Shown piece after piece: positions 25,301 to 36,904 of a stretch of 64,000 nt of DNA (position 1 is its first letter; every line of letters starts with the position of its first letter). The stretch spans positions 38,090 through 102,089 of the forward strand of contig NGBS01000316.1 in assembly GCA_002245135.1 (NCBI GenBank), given 5' to 3'. The DNA comes from Proteromonas lacertae (Eukaryota; Sar; Bigyra; Opalinata; Proteromonadidae). The notes beneath the pieces are model-generated. The model was given only the letters and a program-made list of their open reading frames with translations. It did not search any database and was not told where the DNA came from. The translations under genes were made by a program, and so were the position numbers.

Positions 25301-28300
25301 TCCCAATCTAAAGTAATTATGGGATGTATGTCATCTTCACTTTCAACATTCTTCTTATATAATCTGTAATTGGATTTGAATGGATAACAAGTATTTTCAT
25401 CAATATAGAGTTTTATTGTAATAACTGATTTTTGCTGTTTGAAACAATAATCAAAAATATTATCTTCATATATTATCAGATTCAAATTACTTGTTGTTAT
25501 TCCACTTACTCCAATTGCTTTTATGATATATTCTGTTTCTGGCAATGATTCATTTACTTTTCCACTTATTATACATGCTGAACTATTAAAATTAAGAAAT
25601 GATGGTAATTTAGGTGATATTTCACATCTTTCTAAGAATCTTGTAGATTCTGGTATAATAGAAAAATTATCATTTAAGTAATATTCATATATTTTTTTAC
25701 TATATTCTAAGATTGGCAACTTAATATCAGTGGTAAAATCTATCATTTTATAATAACCATTTTCATTTGTTACATTTTCGATTAACACTCCATTAGAATA
25801 CAGTGAAAATGTATTTAATATTTTGTAATTACTGCTTTCATATGTGTATAACTTATAATCACCATCAATTAAACATACTGTTTGAGAATAAACAGGAAAA
25901 AAATCTGTATAAAGAAGAATTTCATCTGATATTGGAGATAAATCTAAATTCTTAAATTGATATATTAATGAATGATATCTTTTATCATCATTACAATCGA
26001 ATTTGAAATATACTAATTTTTCATTTTCTAAACATCCACTTAGAATATTAACTAATATTGTTTTAGTAATTGGCATTTTACAACTTCTGTAATAAGCTTT
26101 TATTATAATTTCATATACATTCAATGGAATTCTCGGAGTTATTGTAAAAACATTCGTTATATTATTAAATGTATAATTAATAATTTCACTTTCTATTTTA
26201 TAATACAACACAAAACCATTATTAACTTCGATTGAAAAATGTCTTTCTTTTCCTAAAGTTAAATTCAACCAATCATAATGAACAACATTAACATTATCTA
26301 AATCAAGTAAATGAATGCCTTGAGGTATAATATAATCAATAACACTCATCTGGATTGTGGTATTTAGAATTATGCCATTATTCAATTTACCACTTATTAC
26401 ATAAGATTTCTTTTCAGTTTCTAGTCTTGGAATTCCATGAATGCCACAAATATCACTCAATTCTATACCTTTTGGTAAGGTTGGATATGATTTACAATTA
26501 CTGATTAAACCATTTACATGGACAGTTGGATATAAATCATCGATTTGTTTATCTTTTAGAAAAACCACATAACTACTACTATATTCAAAATCATCTCTTG
26601 GAATATAGTATAAATATTCATTCAAATCTTCATATTCACCTTCTCCTTTCTTCATATATAATTCTATTCCATTTTTACCAACATATTTCATATAATTTAC
26701 TCGAATGAAGTGATAACCAGTATTCAATTTGATTGTTATATTAATAGAACTCCATTTATGATTTCCACTGTTATTTATTATTTCTACATTATCAATATAT
26801 AACCAAGATCCATATACAGATGTTAGATTGAATAAATAAATATCATCACTATCAATTCTTAAATACCCTTCCCAATTAATTCCAAATTCATTTTCTAAAT
26901 TGTGAGTTAATCCATCCCAAACACTGTTATCAATTTCATATGGATGATTTATTCCTTCTTCTAATCGGATCATTTCAACATTCACATTTTCACTAGATGG
27001 AGTATATGGAATTGTATTTACATAGTTGAAATTATCTGTTTTTAAATAATAACCAACGATTCCTTTCACATATTTATCTATTACATCTATCATTATTGTT
27101 ACTGTATTTGTTCTTGAAGTACTGGTTTTACAATATATGTTCATTGATATTTTGGAAGTTATTTTACCTTTCAATATGTTTTTATCTAAATCTATTGATA
27201 TTAAATCACCTCCAAAACAATCACTAGCTTTTCCTCTTTCAAATTTGAATGGAATTTCAAAATAACTATTCATTGGAACACTGTAATAATCACTGTCAAA
27301 TCTCAAATCAGAAACTGGCTTATATAATGTTTTAGCTTGATAAAATGGAATTGATTCTTCTTCAGTGTTATTTGGTTTTATCCATTTCAGTTTTAATCTG
27401 TAACTGGATGAATCATATTTATCTGAACATTTTACATCTTCATCACCACCTGAATAACACTCTTTTTGTTTTTTACTGTAAAATCCTCTCATCTCAAAAT
27501 CATGATAACCAAATATTAATCTCACTTTATTTGAAGATTCTGAATATTCCCATAAACTACAAAACCCATAATAATCCATATTATCTTTAGTATAATTGAA
27601 TTTGGTTGAATTAAAAACATTTACTTCATCAACATACACTTCATATAATGAATAATCAGAATTACTCATAAATATATATTCTCCTTCATTTTCCACATAT
27701 ATTAACCCTTTTATGGTGAAATTCCAATACTCAATACTATTTGAGGATAAATAATGTTTCAATTTTTCATCCCAAATAACGTAAGTATTATCACCATCTA
27801 ATCCATCTATATTATCTATTACTGTGTTTAAACTGTTATAAACTGTTGTAATTTTATCATAACCACAACTAAATTCATTTACTCCGTCTATTTCAATATT
27901 CAATCCTGTTTTATACTCAAATGGAATTTTGGATATTATAATATCTGTTGTTATTCCACTTTCATTTGAAGGATTTTTAGCTTTTATTGTTATTCTATTT
28001 ATATATATTATATCACTTTATTACATACATTAATCTATCGATTGGAGAATAATCATTGAATGATAGTATTCCATTTTCAGATATTGAGATATTGTAACTT
28101 CCTAATGGTTGAAAAGATATTGACCAATTTTCTACTTTTCTATCACATTTACATTCAAATGAATCTTTCAAACTGTCCACTATATTCAATTCATCTATTC
28201 CACATGATATTACTGTTAGTACATCCCAAACTACAAAAAATTAACAATAATTATACTCTTTATATTTAATACACTTCTCAATTTAGTTTCATCTTGTTTG

Positions 28301-28770
28301 GTTAATGTCACAATATATAGTTCAACATCTTCTTCTTCAGGAATACCTGTGATTCTACCACTTGAAGGATCAAGTGATAGGCCTTTGATTAAACTAGGCT
28401 TAACCGTAAATACACCTCCATAAGATCGGATATTTGGACTATTCGACATTATTGCTTTACCTACAACATAATTTGGATTTTGATTTGAATAATCAAAATC
28501 ATTCTTAGCAAATACACACAGAATCAGGATTGCTAATAATTATATTTATTTACATATACAAAATAAGCAAAACTCTCTTATTTCCGTCTTGAATACAAAA
28601 TCACTATACTGAAAATAACTATACACAAATTTTTCAAAGCTCAGATCATGATTTTGAGCTTGTCGAGCTGTCGAAGGTATTTCATTTTTCTTAATATACT
28701 TTAGTCCCAGCTTAATCAAAACACTTGATTTTATTTCTTGATGGATTCTCCTGTCGGTGTATCTTTTCAT
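22384..28770 (-). CDS. Giant type I surface receptor with PA14 domains and putative-Ig (He_PIG) repeats
   Basis: A main exon of about 1840 codons (27903-22384) is preceded by small exons reaching a hydrophobic secretion signal (FSILILCVFA, about 28.5 kb). The ectodomain holds two PA14-like modules (about 27.75-27.3 kb and 26.95-26.6 kb), then many putative-Ig repeats with the PxGL..(D/N)..TG.ISG pattern, each about 90 residues. Two Cys-rich C..G..R..C.. modules lie near 24.15-24.0 and 22.7-22.55 kb. One transmembrane helix (AVIGIAISCVFVGIMVILTV) precedes a short basic tail. This is an adhesion or recognition protein of the cell surface. The only in-frame ATG I find for the first exon is at 28770, just 5 bp from the divergent kelch start, so the 5' end is doubtful. 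Confidence 0.75.
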
Positions 28771-28775
28771 TCCGC

Positions 28776-29970
28776 ATGTAATCCAACAATAATCACGTTG
28801 ATTACTTTTCTTGCAATATTGGTTGAGTTAGTTTGGTTGATTGTGCTAACAGGTATTACATTACTTTATATATGATGATTTTCAATAGCATCAAAGTCAT
28901 CTTCAAGTAGTTCTTCAGATTACAACCCAAATGTATTATTAACAGGTTCACCAAAACCTCCAAGTGGTTATCGTTATGGTGGAGCGTTAGATTCAGGTCG
29001 TGGAGGTTGGGTTCATATTCCTTCTCTTCCAGAGCCAATAAGTGATATTACATCTGAATCATATGGTGATAAAGTGTTATTATTCGGTGGTTTACTTAGA
29101 AACTTAACTATCAACCCACACATGTATATCTTCCACTCAGTATTTCAGAATTACACTGTTATTAATACAACTCCTAATCCAGTCTACAGAGCAGGGCATG
29201 TTTTAGTAAATGACAAATTATATCTATTTGGTGGTTACAATACCTATGATGGAGGTGAAAATGGTCATCCAACCAATCAAGTAAGAGTATATGATATAAA
29301 TTCAGGTATTTGGTCAAATTTGAAAGAATTAACCATAGCAAGAGGTGATGTAGCTGCTGAAGCATATGATGCTAATACTGTTTATCTATTTGGAGGATAT
29401 GGTGAAGAATTCAGTCAAGATCAAACAGGTAATTTATGTCAAAAATATGATATAAGAGCTAACTCATATTCTTCCTGTAAAAGCATGCCAACTCCACGTG
29501 GAGATTTGAATACAGTAAAGAAAGAGAATGCAATCTATGCAATAGGTGGTTATAGAGCTAGTGATGATAGTTTTGTGAAAACATTTGAAGTTTATCATCC
29601 AGATAGTGATAGTTGGTCAAAAAGAGCTGATGTACCAATAGCATTAGGCGATTTTGGATTAGTGAAAGCTCATAATCACGTTTATCTCATTGGAGGTGAA
29701 TTATTTAGTGGTTATACTGCTGAATGTCCATGGGGACCTTGTCATGTTAATGAAATACCATCTCATGCAGTTTTCTTATATGATGAAATGAATGATTTTT
29801 GGATTAGACTGGCACCATTGCAACAAGCTAGATTTAGAATTGCTTGTGCTGTTTATAAAGATACATTGTTTGCATTTGGTGGCAGTACTGAGAATGAAGT
29901 AGCAACTGACAGTGTTGAAGCATATCCGATTGTTGATGATAAGATCTTATATTATCATTATAAGAATTAA
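28776..29970 (+). CDS. Kelch-repeat protein, probably secreted
   Basis: At least five kelch blades are visible in the main exon by their GG motifs: LYLFGGYN, VYLFGGYG, IYAIGGYR, VYLIGGEL and LFAFGGST, and an earlier LLFGGL. Together they predict a beta-propeller of about 6 blades. An intron at 28853-28888 joins this to a hydrophobic leader (TLITFLAILVELVWLIVLT). The only nearby ATG (28776) is followed directly by TAA and needs a +1 step to reach the leader frame, so the start is uncertain. No transmembrane segment at the end. The gene is divergent to the giant receptor. Confidence 0.75.
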
Positions 29971-30050
29971 AATCATTTCATAGGAATTTGTGTCGGTGTT
30001 TTTTTGCTTATTATTATATCAACATAAGTATTAATGAAAGAAATGAGTGT

Positions 30051-30478
30051 TTAATTAGTTAAATTTACATGACAATACTTTAAAATTGGCTTTTTAGACT
30101 TTATATGGCGATGTCTTATAGGTTTCTTTATTTCCTTTATTGAAAATACTAAATAGCAAATGAACAGCAATATTCCACATAACACTGAAAAACTTGCACT
30201 ATATGCTCATAATAGATAAATTGAAATATTACCTTAGAGAATTTCTATGTTTAACATCTACTATTTTAAAATCTATTATCATAAAAGCTATAACTATTAA
30301 ATATACAATTTTCTATAACGAAAAAGCACATTAAAAATCCAAACAACGGAGCTCCGATTATTAACCAAACATAAAACATGAATTTTGATATAACAGACAA
30401 ATTTTGTGGAAAAATATATCTTTATAAAGTGATTATAGTAAATATGTTGTACAAATAACTATTCTCTTCTTCTAACAT
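30051..30478 (-). CDS. Small two-transmembrane protein
   Basis: Not recognised as a named family. ATG at 30478 (MLEEENSYL) and three introns (33, about 34 and about 34 nt) give one open frame of about 110 aa. It has two hydrophobic helices (FYVWLIIGAPLFGFLMCFFV and FSVLCGILLFICYLVFSI), a short charged loop (KIVDVKHRN) and a basic tail (KPIRHRHIKSKKP). Each exon alone is under 60 codons, so simple ORF calling misses it. The frame closure at four exons and the clean helices argue that it is real. Probably an endomembrane protein. Confidence 0.6.
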
Positions 30479-30585
30479 GATGTTACAAAGAATGGGGATT
30501 TTATTGGACGAAAAATTTGCATAAACCAATTTCGTGTTTTTTTATTTTCTCTCTTCTAAGTCAACATTAATCATAAAAACAATTA

Positions 30586-33500
30586 TTACATTAATATACA
30601 ACAATTTGCTGAAGATTCTGATAGAAAACCAGTTAATTCATTTCTCTTTTCAATAATTCTCAAATTCTTTATAGAATGGAAAGATTGCATAAACGATTTA
30701 ATATCATCAGAACAAACATTATTTTTAAATGTTACACATAATTCGTCTAAATCTTCAAATACTTCTGAATTATTCTTAATCAATTCCATTTCTTGCTTCT
30801 CTAACTCATTTCTACTTATATCAATTTTCTTTAATGGATAATAATCTTTCAATCTATTAATTAAAACAGTTAAACCCTTAATTCTCATATTGGTATTAGA
30901 TAAATTCAAGGAGATGGGTTTATATTGAAATGTTTCTACAAATTTATCAAAATATCTACAAACAATTTCTACTCCTTCATCTCCTATTGGATTACCATCA
31001 ATATCTATAAGATAAGCATCTTCACTTAAACAATTCACTATTTCTGCCAATCCTGATGATGTTATATGGTTATTTGATAGAGTAAGTCTTGTGTATTTTA
31101 TGTATTTAATTAATGATATATGAGAATCATTGATATTCATATCTGAAAATGTGCTATATCTCTTTTTATTATTGCAATAGTTTAAATAATATTTCAATTC
31201 TCTTTCTGTCCAATTGGTTGACTTTATAATGATGAAAGGATATGTTTTTTTCTTTAATGATTTTTTACACAAAGCTTTCAATCCTTTCATTCCAATATAA
31301 TTACCAGACAATTTCACTGAACTACAATAACCAATTCTATCAAGTATTTCTGATAGAATAATAGCTCCATTATCATCTATTGATGTATTTTCCAAGTTTA
31401 TATCTATAAAGTTGATTTTCTCTAAATTGTCATCAAATATCTTTATACCTAAATCACCAATTGGATTGTCTATAATAAGAAAAAATAAATTACATTCAAT
31501 CATACTTTGTATATATATTTTATCTATTCTTTCATTCTTGATAAGTCTCTCAAGACAATCGGTATTATCTGGCTTTATATTATTATCTGAAAGATCTAAT
31601 ATTTTAATTGTTCTATGAACAAATTCTAAACACTCAGCAATGTGAGAAATACTATTTATTGTTAGTTTCATATCTATTATGTATATAATCATTTAATATA
31701 CTCACAAAATAAATGTCAGGAAGGAAGTATTTCTTATAAGGCAGTAGCTTAATAACACCCTTATCACCAATAGGATTACCAAACAAATGAAGCTTTATCA
31801 AATTGACAAAACTACTTAAATTACTAACTAAGCAGTTTATACCTTTTTCTGTTAGACAATTATCTATTCCATTAAAAATAGAGAGTATTTATACTACTCA
31901 AATCTAAACTTTCTATTGCCTCACATTCATCTTTTCTCAACTTAATAAACGCTTCGAAAAAAACATCATCAATTTCTAAGTTGCATAACTTTAAACCCAA
32001 CAGTTTATCAAAATTGTAGTGTTGAATATATTTCACTAATGATGGAATTGACACATCAACAAGTAAGTCTTTACACATATCAAATTTTACTTTTTCAATT
32101 CCTAAATTCACAATAATGGATTTGATTCCATCATATCCAATGTTATTTTCCTCTATATCTAAATATTTGAGATTCTTTAGAAGTGATAAATTATTTGATA
32201 AGCATTGTATTCCTTCGTCAGTAATGTTATTGCTGGATAAGAACAATTTCTCCAAATCTGGAAACTTATATAACTCATTGCTTAATAATATAACTGATTC
32301 ATCATCCAAATGCATCTCTCTAAAATCAAACACGTTTTCCTCACTGAGTAATAATTGAAGATATGAAGTAAGCAATTTAAATCCTTTTGGACCAATAGGA
32401 TTTTCTATTACAAAATATTAAATAATAGAAATTATAATACTCTTAATATTAAGATGTAATAGATTCATATGTGGTAGTGATTCTGTTAGAGACTCAATAA
32501 ACTGATGATGAATATTGCAATTACTGACATTAAGTTCTTTTAAACTACTAAGATTAATGAAACAGTCTTTAAATAATGTTTGATTCTTAACAACTAAAGA
32601 AATATCTATATTATTGTTATTTATAGTATAATTTATATTATACTAAACTTTATTCTTGATACACCAATCTCTTTCAACATCTCAAATAAATATTTAACTC
32701 CTTCTTCACACTCACAAAAACAATTATTATCTATTGTAGCTGTATCACTACCTATATCATATTTTATCTTCAATAACAAATAATCCAAATAACACTTTCT
32801 TTTGTCTTTGTCATAATGACATATATAATATTTCATATAATTTTCTATGAATAAATCACTATGAAGTTTTGAAATCCACCATAAAATTAATAAATGAGAT
32901 TTATTATAATTTTTATTATACTCTAACAGCAGTATTTTACTTATATCTAAGTAGATTAAAATGGAAATATTATATATATATATATACCTTTATACATTGG
33001 AGAATAAATTAAATATTGTTTTGGAAAGATATTACATATTTTCACTATTTCTATATCTCTTCTTAATAATTCAATTCTTTCTTCACTCATTTTCATTTTG
33101 TTGTTTTTAACACCAAACAATTCTATTTCTTTTATCATATCTTGTAAGCTTAATCTTGATTCTTCTTTCAATATAAACACTCTTTGTAAAATTGATGATA
33201 CTCTACAATCCTTTATTAAATCATGTTTATATTTACATTCTTTAATATTTCTTTTTGTTTCTTCTTTAGAACGACTATTATTGAATGGTAATTCTGATGT
33301 GAATAATTCAAATATAATACAACATATTGACCATATTTCACTTGATTCACTTAACTCTTTATTTTCTATCTGTTCAGGACTCATGAAATTTATGTCATAT
33401 AAACTATAGTCACTTTCATTTCTCAAACTATTCAAATATAAATCACACATCCTTAGACTATGATTATCTTCATTATACTGGATGTTTGATGTTTTAATAT

Positions 33501-33931
33501 TGAAATTAAATATATCAAATTGATTTATTTTGGATAATAGAGAAAAAAGAGATAGTAATAGTGTAAGCAATTCAATGGAGGAAGGATTTGATTTAATTAA
33601 ATCTTCAAGATCATTCTTGTACATACTTCTACCAACACATATTATGTTATTTGTACATATAATTATCTCTGATGGATGTATACATGACTGTAGCAAAAGA
33701 GAAGAATACGAATAATTTTGTTGAATATTAAACATATAATTTGCATCAACATTGCTAATATTAAATAATTTAATAATTTTCATATCGTTTTTACTACAAA
33801 CTTTCAATCTCATTTCAGTTCGGCTCTTGCAGTTTTTATCTAATATCTAAACCATATAAAGTATAAAATACTGTGACATTTGAAGGAATTACCGTCGAGA
33901 GAAGCGTATCAGAGAAGATAGAAGAAAACAT
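30586..33931 (-). CDS. Pseudokinase - leucine-rich-repeat protein with C-terminal CaaX box
   Basis: First exon MFSSIFSDTL splices (about 45 nt intron near 33.85-33.89 kb) into a protein-kinase-like domain (about 33.8-33.0 kb). The loop reads FNFNIKTSN where HRDLKxxN is expected, and CDLYL replaces DFG. APE is present as SPE and the C-lobe is intact. Loss of the catalytic Asp makes it a likely pseudokinase. A long ribonuclease-inhibitor-type LRR array follows (LSSNNITDEGIQ, LDLSDNNIKPD, GNPIGDKGV), broken by about five short introns. The chain ends SANCCILM, a CaaX prenylation motif with an adjacent Cys that could be acylated. So it is a likely membrane-anchored scaffold. Confidence 0.72.
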
Positions 33932-34047
33932 TGTTTCAAAAATATATTCGTTTTGTATTCTCTTTGAATCTCATTATTTACATTATAACTCCATAACAAA
34001 ACACTTTATACTAATTTATATTATATAAATAATTAAAATGTGAGTGA

Positions 34048-34250
34048 CTATTTTACATTCAAGAACTCTTTTGATAGTTCTTTCTTTTCTTCTTTCGATA
34101 TTCCATCTATTATAATTGTTTTAATTTCTGAAAATGTTTCTAAGAATGATTTCAATAATGTTTTATCTATATTCTCTTTTACAGTTATTGATAATTCTCT
34201 TAATCTACAATACTTTGATAGTTTTGATTAAACAAATCGGAGTCATATAC
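34048..34250 (-). pseudogene. LRR-gene C-terminal fragment
   Basis: A frame ending at a TAG (34050-34048) reads CRLRELSITVKENIDKTLL and so on. It resembles the last repeat region of the neighbouring LRR/pseudokinase gene (DELCVTFKNN... there) in spacing and pattern. No upstream LRR array is attached. Either a tandem-duplication relic or a very short gene with a tiny first exon. Confidence 0.4.
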
Positions 34251-34722
34251 CATTACAGATTCTATAAACAAACTTGATTTGATATTTCTATTTCATCTTC
34301 TGCTAAAACATTTATATATATCCCACATAAAGATAAAACAAGGTAAATCTTAATTATCTAGAAGATATTTATGATTTTAAAATACTTTTAAAATGAAATT
34401 CATTTCGAAAATTTTGGTACAATTACTCCCCCAATATTAAAAATCAAGATAAGATCTTAATTGGAAAAAATAATAGTTATTATGAGGTATAATATGAATG
34501 ACAACTAAATTATTAGTAAAAATGTAATATTTTGAATATTATTAGTTACTTCACATAAATGAAGGAGTAATTGAGAAGAGGTATATAGTTACTTTTGCAT
34601 AATTGCAGAATAATGTTCTTAACATATTCAATCATTACTGCTATATTAATATAAAGAAAATAACAATTCAACAAATTAATTTGTATTAACTTAATCAAAT
34701 AAAAAGAAAATGTAAAAACTAA
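34251..34722. other. Intergenic, no gene seen
   Basis: AT-rich sequence between the LRR fragment and the truncated SPRY gene. No spliced frame, RNA gene or repeat was recognised. Confidence 0.5.
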
Positions 34723-35119
34723 TTAGATTTTCCAAAAGTTCAGCAATTCTATTGATTCATTAAGACGATAAGGTATTGCATAAGGATATAAAGGACTTTT
34801 AAAATTCTTAAAACACACTTCCTCAAATCCATCTTCATATTTTATACTCAAAGTTCTTCTATACATATTATATATAATTTCATATTTTTCATCTTTCTTC
34901 AAATATCGACTAGGAACTTGCACTTTTTCGCCATTCTTACCATATAAAAATGAACCATCAGCCCACATTCCTATACAGCAACTATATGGATCATCTCTTA
35001 TAATATATTATAGAGGATATGAATAAACAGGATATTTAGTGTTCCTATACCCAAAATATCCAGTTCTGTTGAATAATTTTGCGGAAAAGTTCTACATCAT
35101 AATCAGTATAGCTGTACAA
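34723..35119 (-). pseudogene. SPRY-domain gene, 5' truncated at the element's left end
   Basis: Two exons are visible on the minus strand. The upstream one (to 35091) ends in NRTGYFG and, after a 54 nt intron (34997-35050), joins DDPYSCCIGMWADGSF, restoring a classic SPRY motif. The chain then runs to a stop at 34723. A further 26 nt GT-AG intron is possible at 35092-35117. The exon before it would begin only 2 nt from the terminal inverted repeat of the mobile element. The rest of the gene is not found on the far side, so the gene seems broken by insertion plus rearrangement. Confidence 0.6.
35003..35062 (-). repeat. 60 bp outward inverted repeat, left copy
   Basis: Reverse complement is identical over 60 bp to 56144-56203. 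The left copy covers the end of a SPRY exon and most of the following intron. It lies 57 bp outside the element's left terminal repeat. Confidence 0.9.
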
Positions 35120-35173
35120 ATCTATAGTTTTTCTCTACAGTAGCAAAGCCCCGTAGTAGAACAGCTCACTACA
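35120..35173 (+). repeat. Left terminal inverted repeat
   Basis: Starts ATCTATAG and includes TTTCTCTACAGTAGC. The first 26 bp match the reverse complement of the right end with one mismatch. A variable 11-12 bp spacer follows, then TAGAACAG.TC.CTACA matches again. Short for a Polinton, whose repeats are often over 100 bp. Confidence 0.82.
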
Positions 35174-35183
35174 TCTATAAGTC

Positions 35184-35200
35184 ACTAACCCTAACCCTAG
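35184..35200 (+). repeat. Short telomere-like CCCTAA repeat inside left end
   Basis: Two tandem CCCTAA-type units (CTAACCCTAACCCTAG) lie 10 bp inside the left terminal repeat. Too short to be a telomere; could be a scar of telomere addition, a binding site or chance. Confidence 0.5.
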
Positions 35201-35401
35201 TTAGATCTATTTAATCATTATTATGTAATTATTTTTTTATAATATTTGATGCATAAATCATCAAAAACATCAAGAATTTATCAAATGAATGATAAATCAT
35301 CAAATAAATCAATTTTATTTTAACAATATAAAAATTGCATCTTGAATTCATTCGACATTTTCCTGAACTTTTCAGCATAAAATATTTTTTGCTTTATTAA
35401 C

Positions 35402-36133
35402 ATGTCTCACTTACATCAAATTGTTTACGTATCTGATAGTGATACAGATAGTGATTATGAGAGAGATATTGATAGTATCTCTAATCCTAAAATCAGAAAA
35501 ATTTGTAAGACAATTTATTTAGAAGATAAGGCTGCTGGTATCAAAAGACCAAAATATAGTATAACTTATATTATATTATAATTTATAGGTGTACCAGTAA
35601 CAGGTGCTTCATTTAACCCTTTTAATCCATACAGGTCTTTATCCATCAAAATTGAGTCACCCAATGGTGAGCCACCAAAAGAAAAATCACCATTATACTC
35701 ACCAACAACTCCACCTGATACAGAATCAAATGTTAGACGTTTAATTAACTCTACTGTTCAAGAGCCTCCTCTACCACCACCAATTGTTGCTCATTATGAT
35801 TATCATCCTGAAGAGCCTCCAATGGTAATTGCATCATTCAGTACAAATTTACCAGATAAGGACACCTTAACTTATGAAGAGATAAAGAAGCTGAGAAATG
35901 AGAGCTTAGTTGGTAATCGTATTAGAAACGGAAGAAAGAGAGTAAAGGCAATTAGAGAAGATTTAAGCTTTAAAATAGCAGCTGATGTAAACTTGTCAAT
36001 GGACTTACAAAGATATTATGATGTAATGTTTAAGAAGAAGGAGTTAGAAGATAAGTTGTTTAAGCATCATAACCTAGAAACAAAACTCTTAAAGAAGATC
36101 ACCAAGAAGGTATTACAAGATAAAACTAATTAG
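35402..36133 (+). CDS. PVTG protein (element left-end gene, intron-containing, unknown function)
   Basis: Not a recognised family. ATG at 35402 opens an acidic N-terminus (VSDSDTDSDYERD). A 30 nt intron at 35559-35588 joins it to VPVTGASFNPFNPY. A Pro-rich linker follows, then a conserved C-terminal block TLTYEEIKKLRNESLVGNRI with GRKRVKAI and a long charged helix. The block has a basic stretch followed by Leu-spaced helix, loosely bZIP-like, so DNA binding is possible but not shown. A decayed homologue with an intron at the same place lies at 20.74 kb, which shows that this gene belongs to the element family and is not a captured host gene. Confidence 0.7.
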
Positions 36134-36300
36134 TTATTAATTATTAATACTTTCTTTGATTGAATTTTGTTTTTTTATTGGTTGATTAAAAATAACATAA
36201 GCCAATAAATTAATCGAAAATCCAAGTGTTTTTTAACACTATAATTTCGATAAGATTTTCATTTGAAATTTTCTTGCTTCTTTTTTTTAAAAAAAAGACA

Positions 36301-36813
36301 ATGAATAACTCTAATATTGATAATATATATAGAAAATGTAGCACATGTAATCATAAGTATAAAATAGAATTATTTGGTAAATATAAGAATGGTAAATATC
36401 ATAAATGTTGTAGAAGGTGTAGAAATATAACTAAAATACATGATAGAAAAGTTAGAGAATATTTAAAGTTAATTCCATTACCAATAAATAATAAATCAGT
36501 GAAAAAATGTAGCACTTGTTATAAAATATGTAATTTAGATAATTTTAAGAAGAATGAAGATGGATCTTATAATAAAACATGTAATCATTGTAGAGAGATT
36601 AATATAAAAAATAGATTAAAAAGATATAAAGAAGCTATAGAATCTCATATAAAAAATGAATCTGTGAAACAATGTAGTTACTGTTTTAATGAATATAGTT
36701 TAAATTCCTTTTATAAAAAGAAAGATGGTTCATATTTTAAATTATGTCCTAATTGTATTTTTAAAGCAAGAGAACGATATAATCAATTAAAAAAAATAAA
36801 TGATAATCATTGA
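36301..36813 (+). CDS. Triple zinc-ribbon Cys-rich protein
   Basis: About 170 aa made of three repeated modules of the form C-x2-C ... F/L.K...GSY.K.C..C (CSTCNHKYK/CCRRC, CSTCYKICN/CNHCR, CSYCFNEYS/CPNC). Each can chelate one zinc. Such modules are common in large DNA viruses and phages, often in nucleic-acid-binding or regulatory proteins. The start was taken at the ATG at 36301 (MNNSNI), since upstream codons are non-ATG. Ends with TGA. Function unproven; probably element-specific transcription or nucleic-acid handling. Confidence 0.65.
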   Translation: MNNSNIDNIYRKCSTCNHKYKIELFGKYKNGKYHKCCRRCRNITKIHDRKVREYLKLIPLPINNKSVKKCSTCYKICNLDNFKKNEDGSYNKTCNHCREINIKNRLKRYKEAIESHIKNESVKQCSYCFNEYSLNSFYKKKDGSYFKLCPNCIFKARERYNQLKKINDNH

Positions 36814-36904
36814 ATTATAAATATCGATTTTTATTGGGTTTTTCATAATTTATCATTTTACTTTCATTTTCATTTTTCTTGCTCTTTTTCTAAAAATATA
36901 AAAA

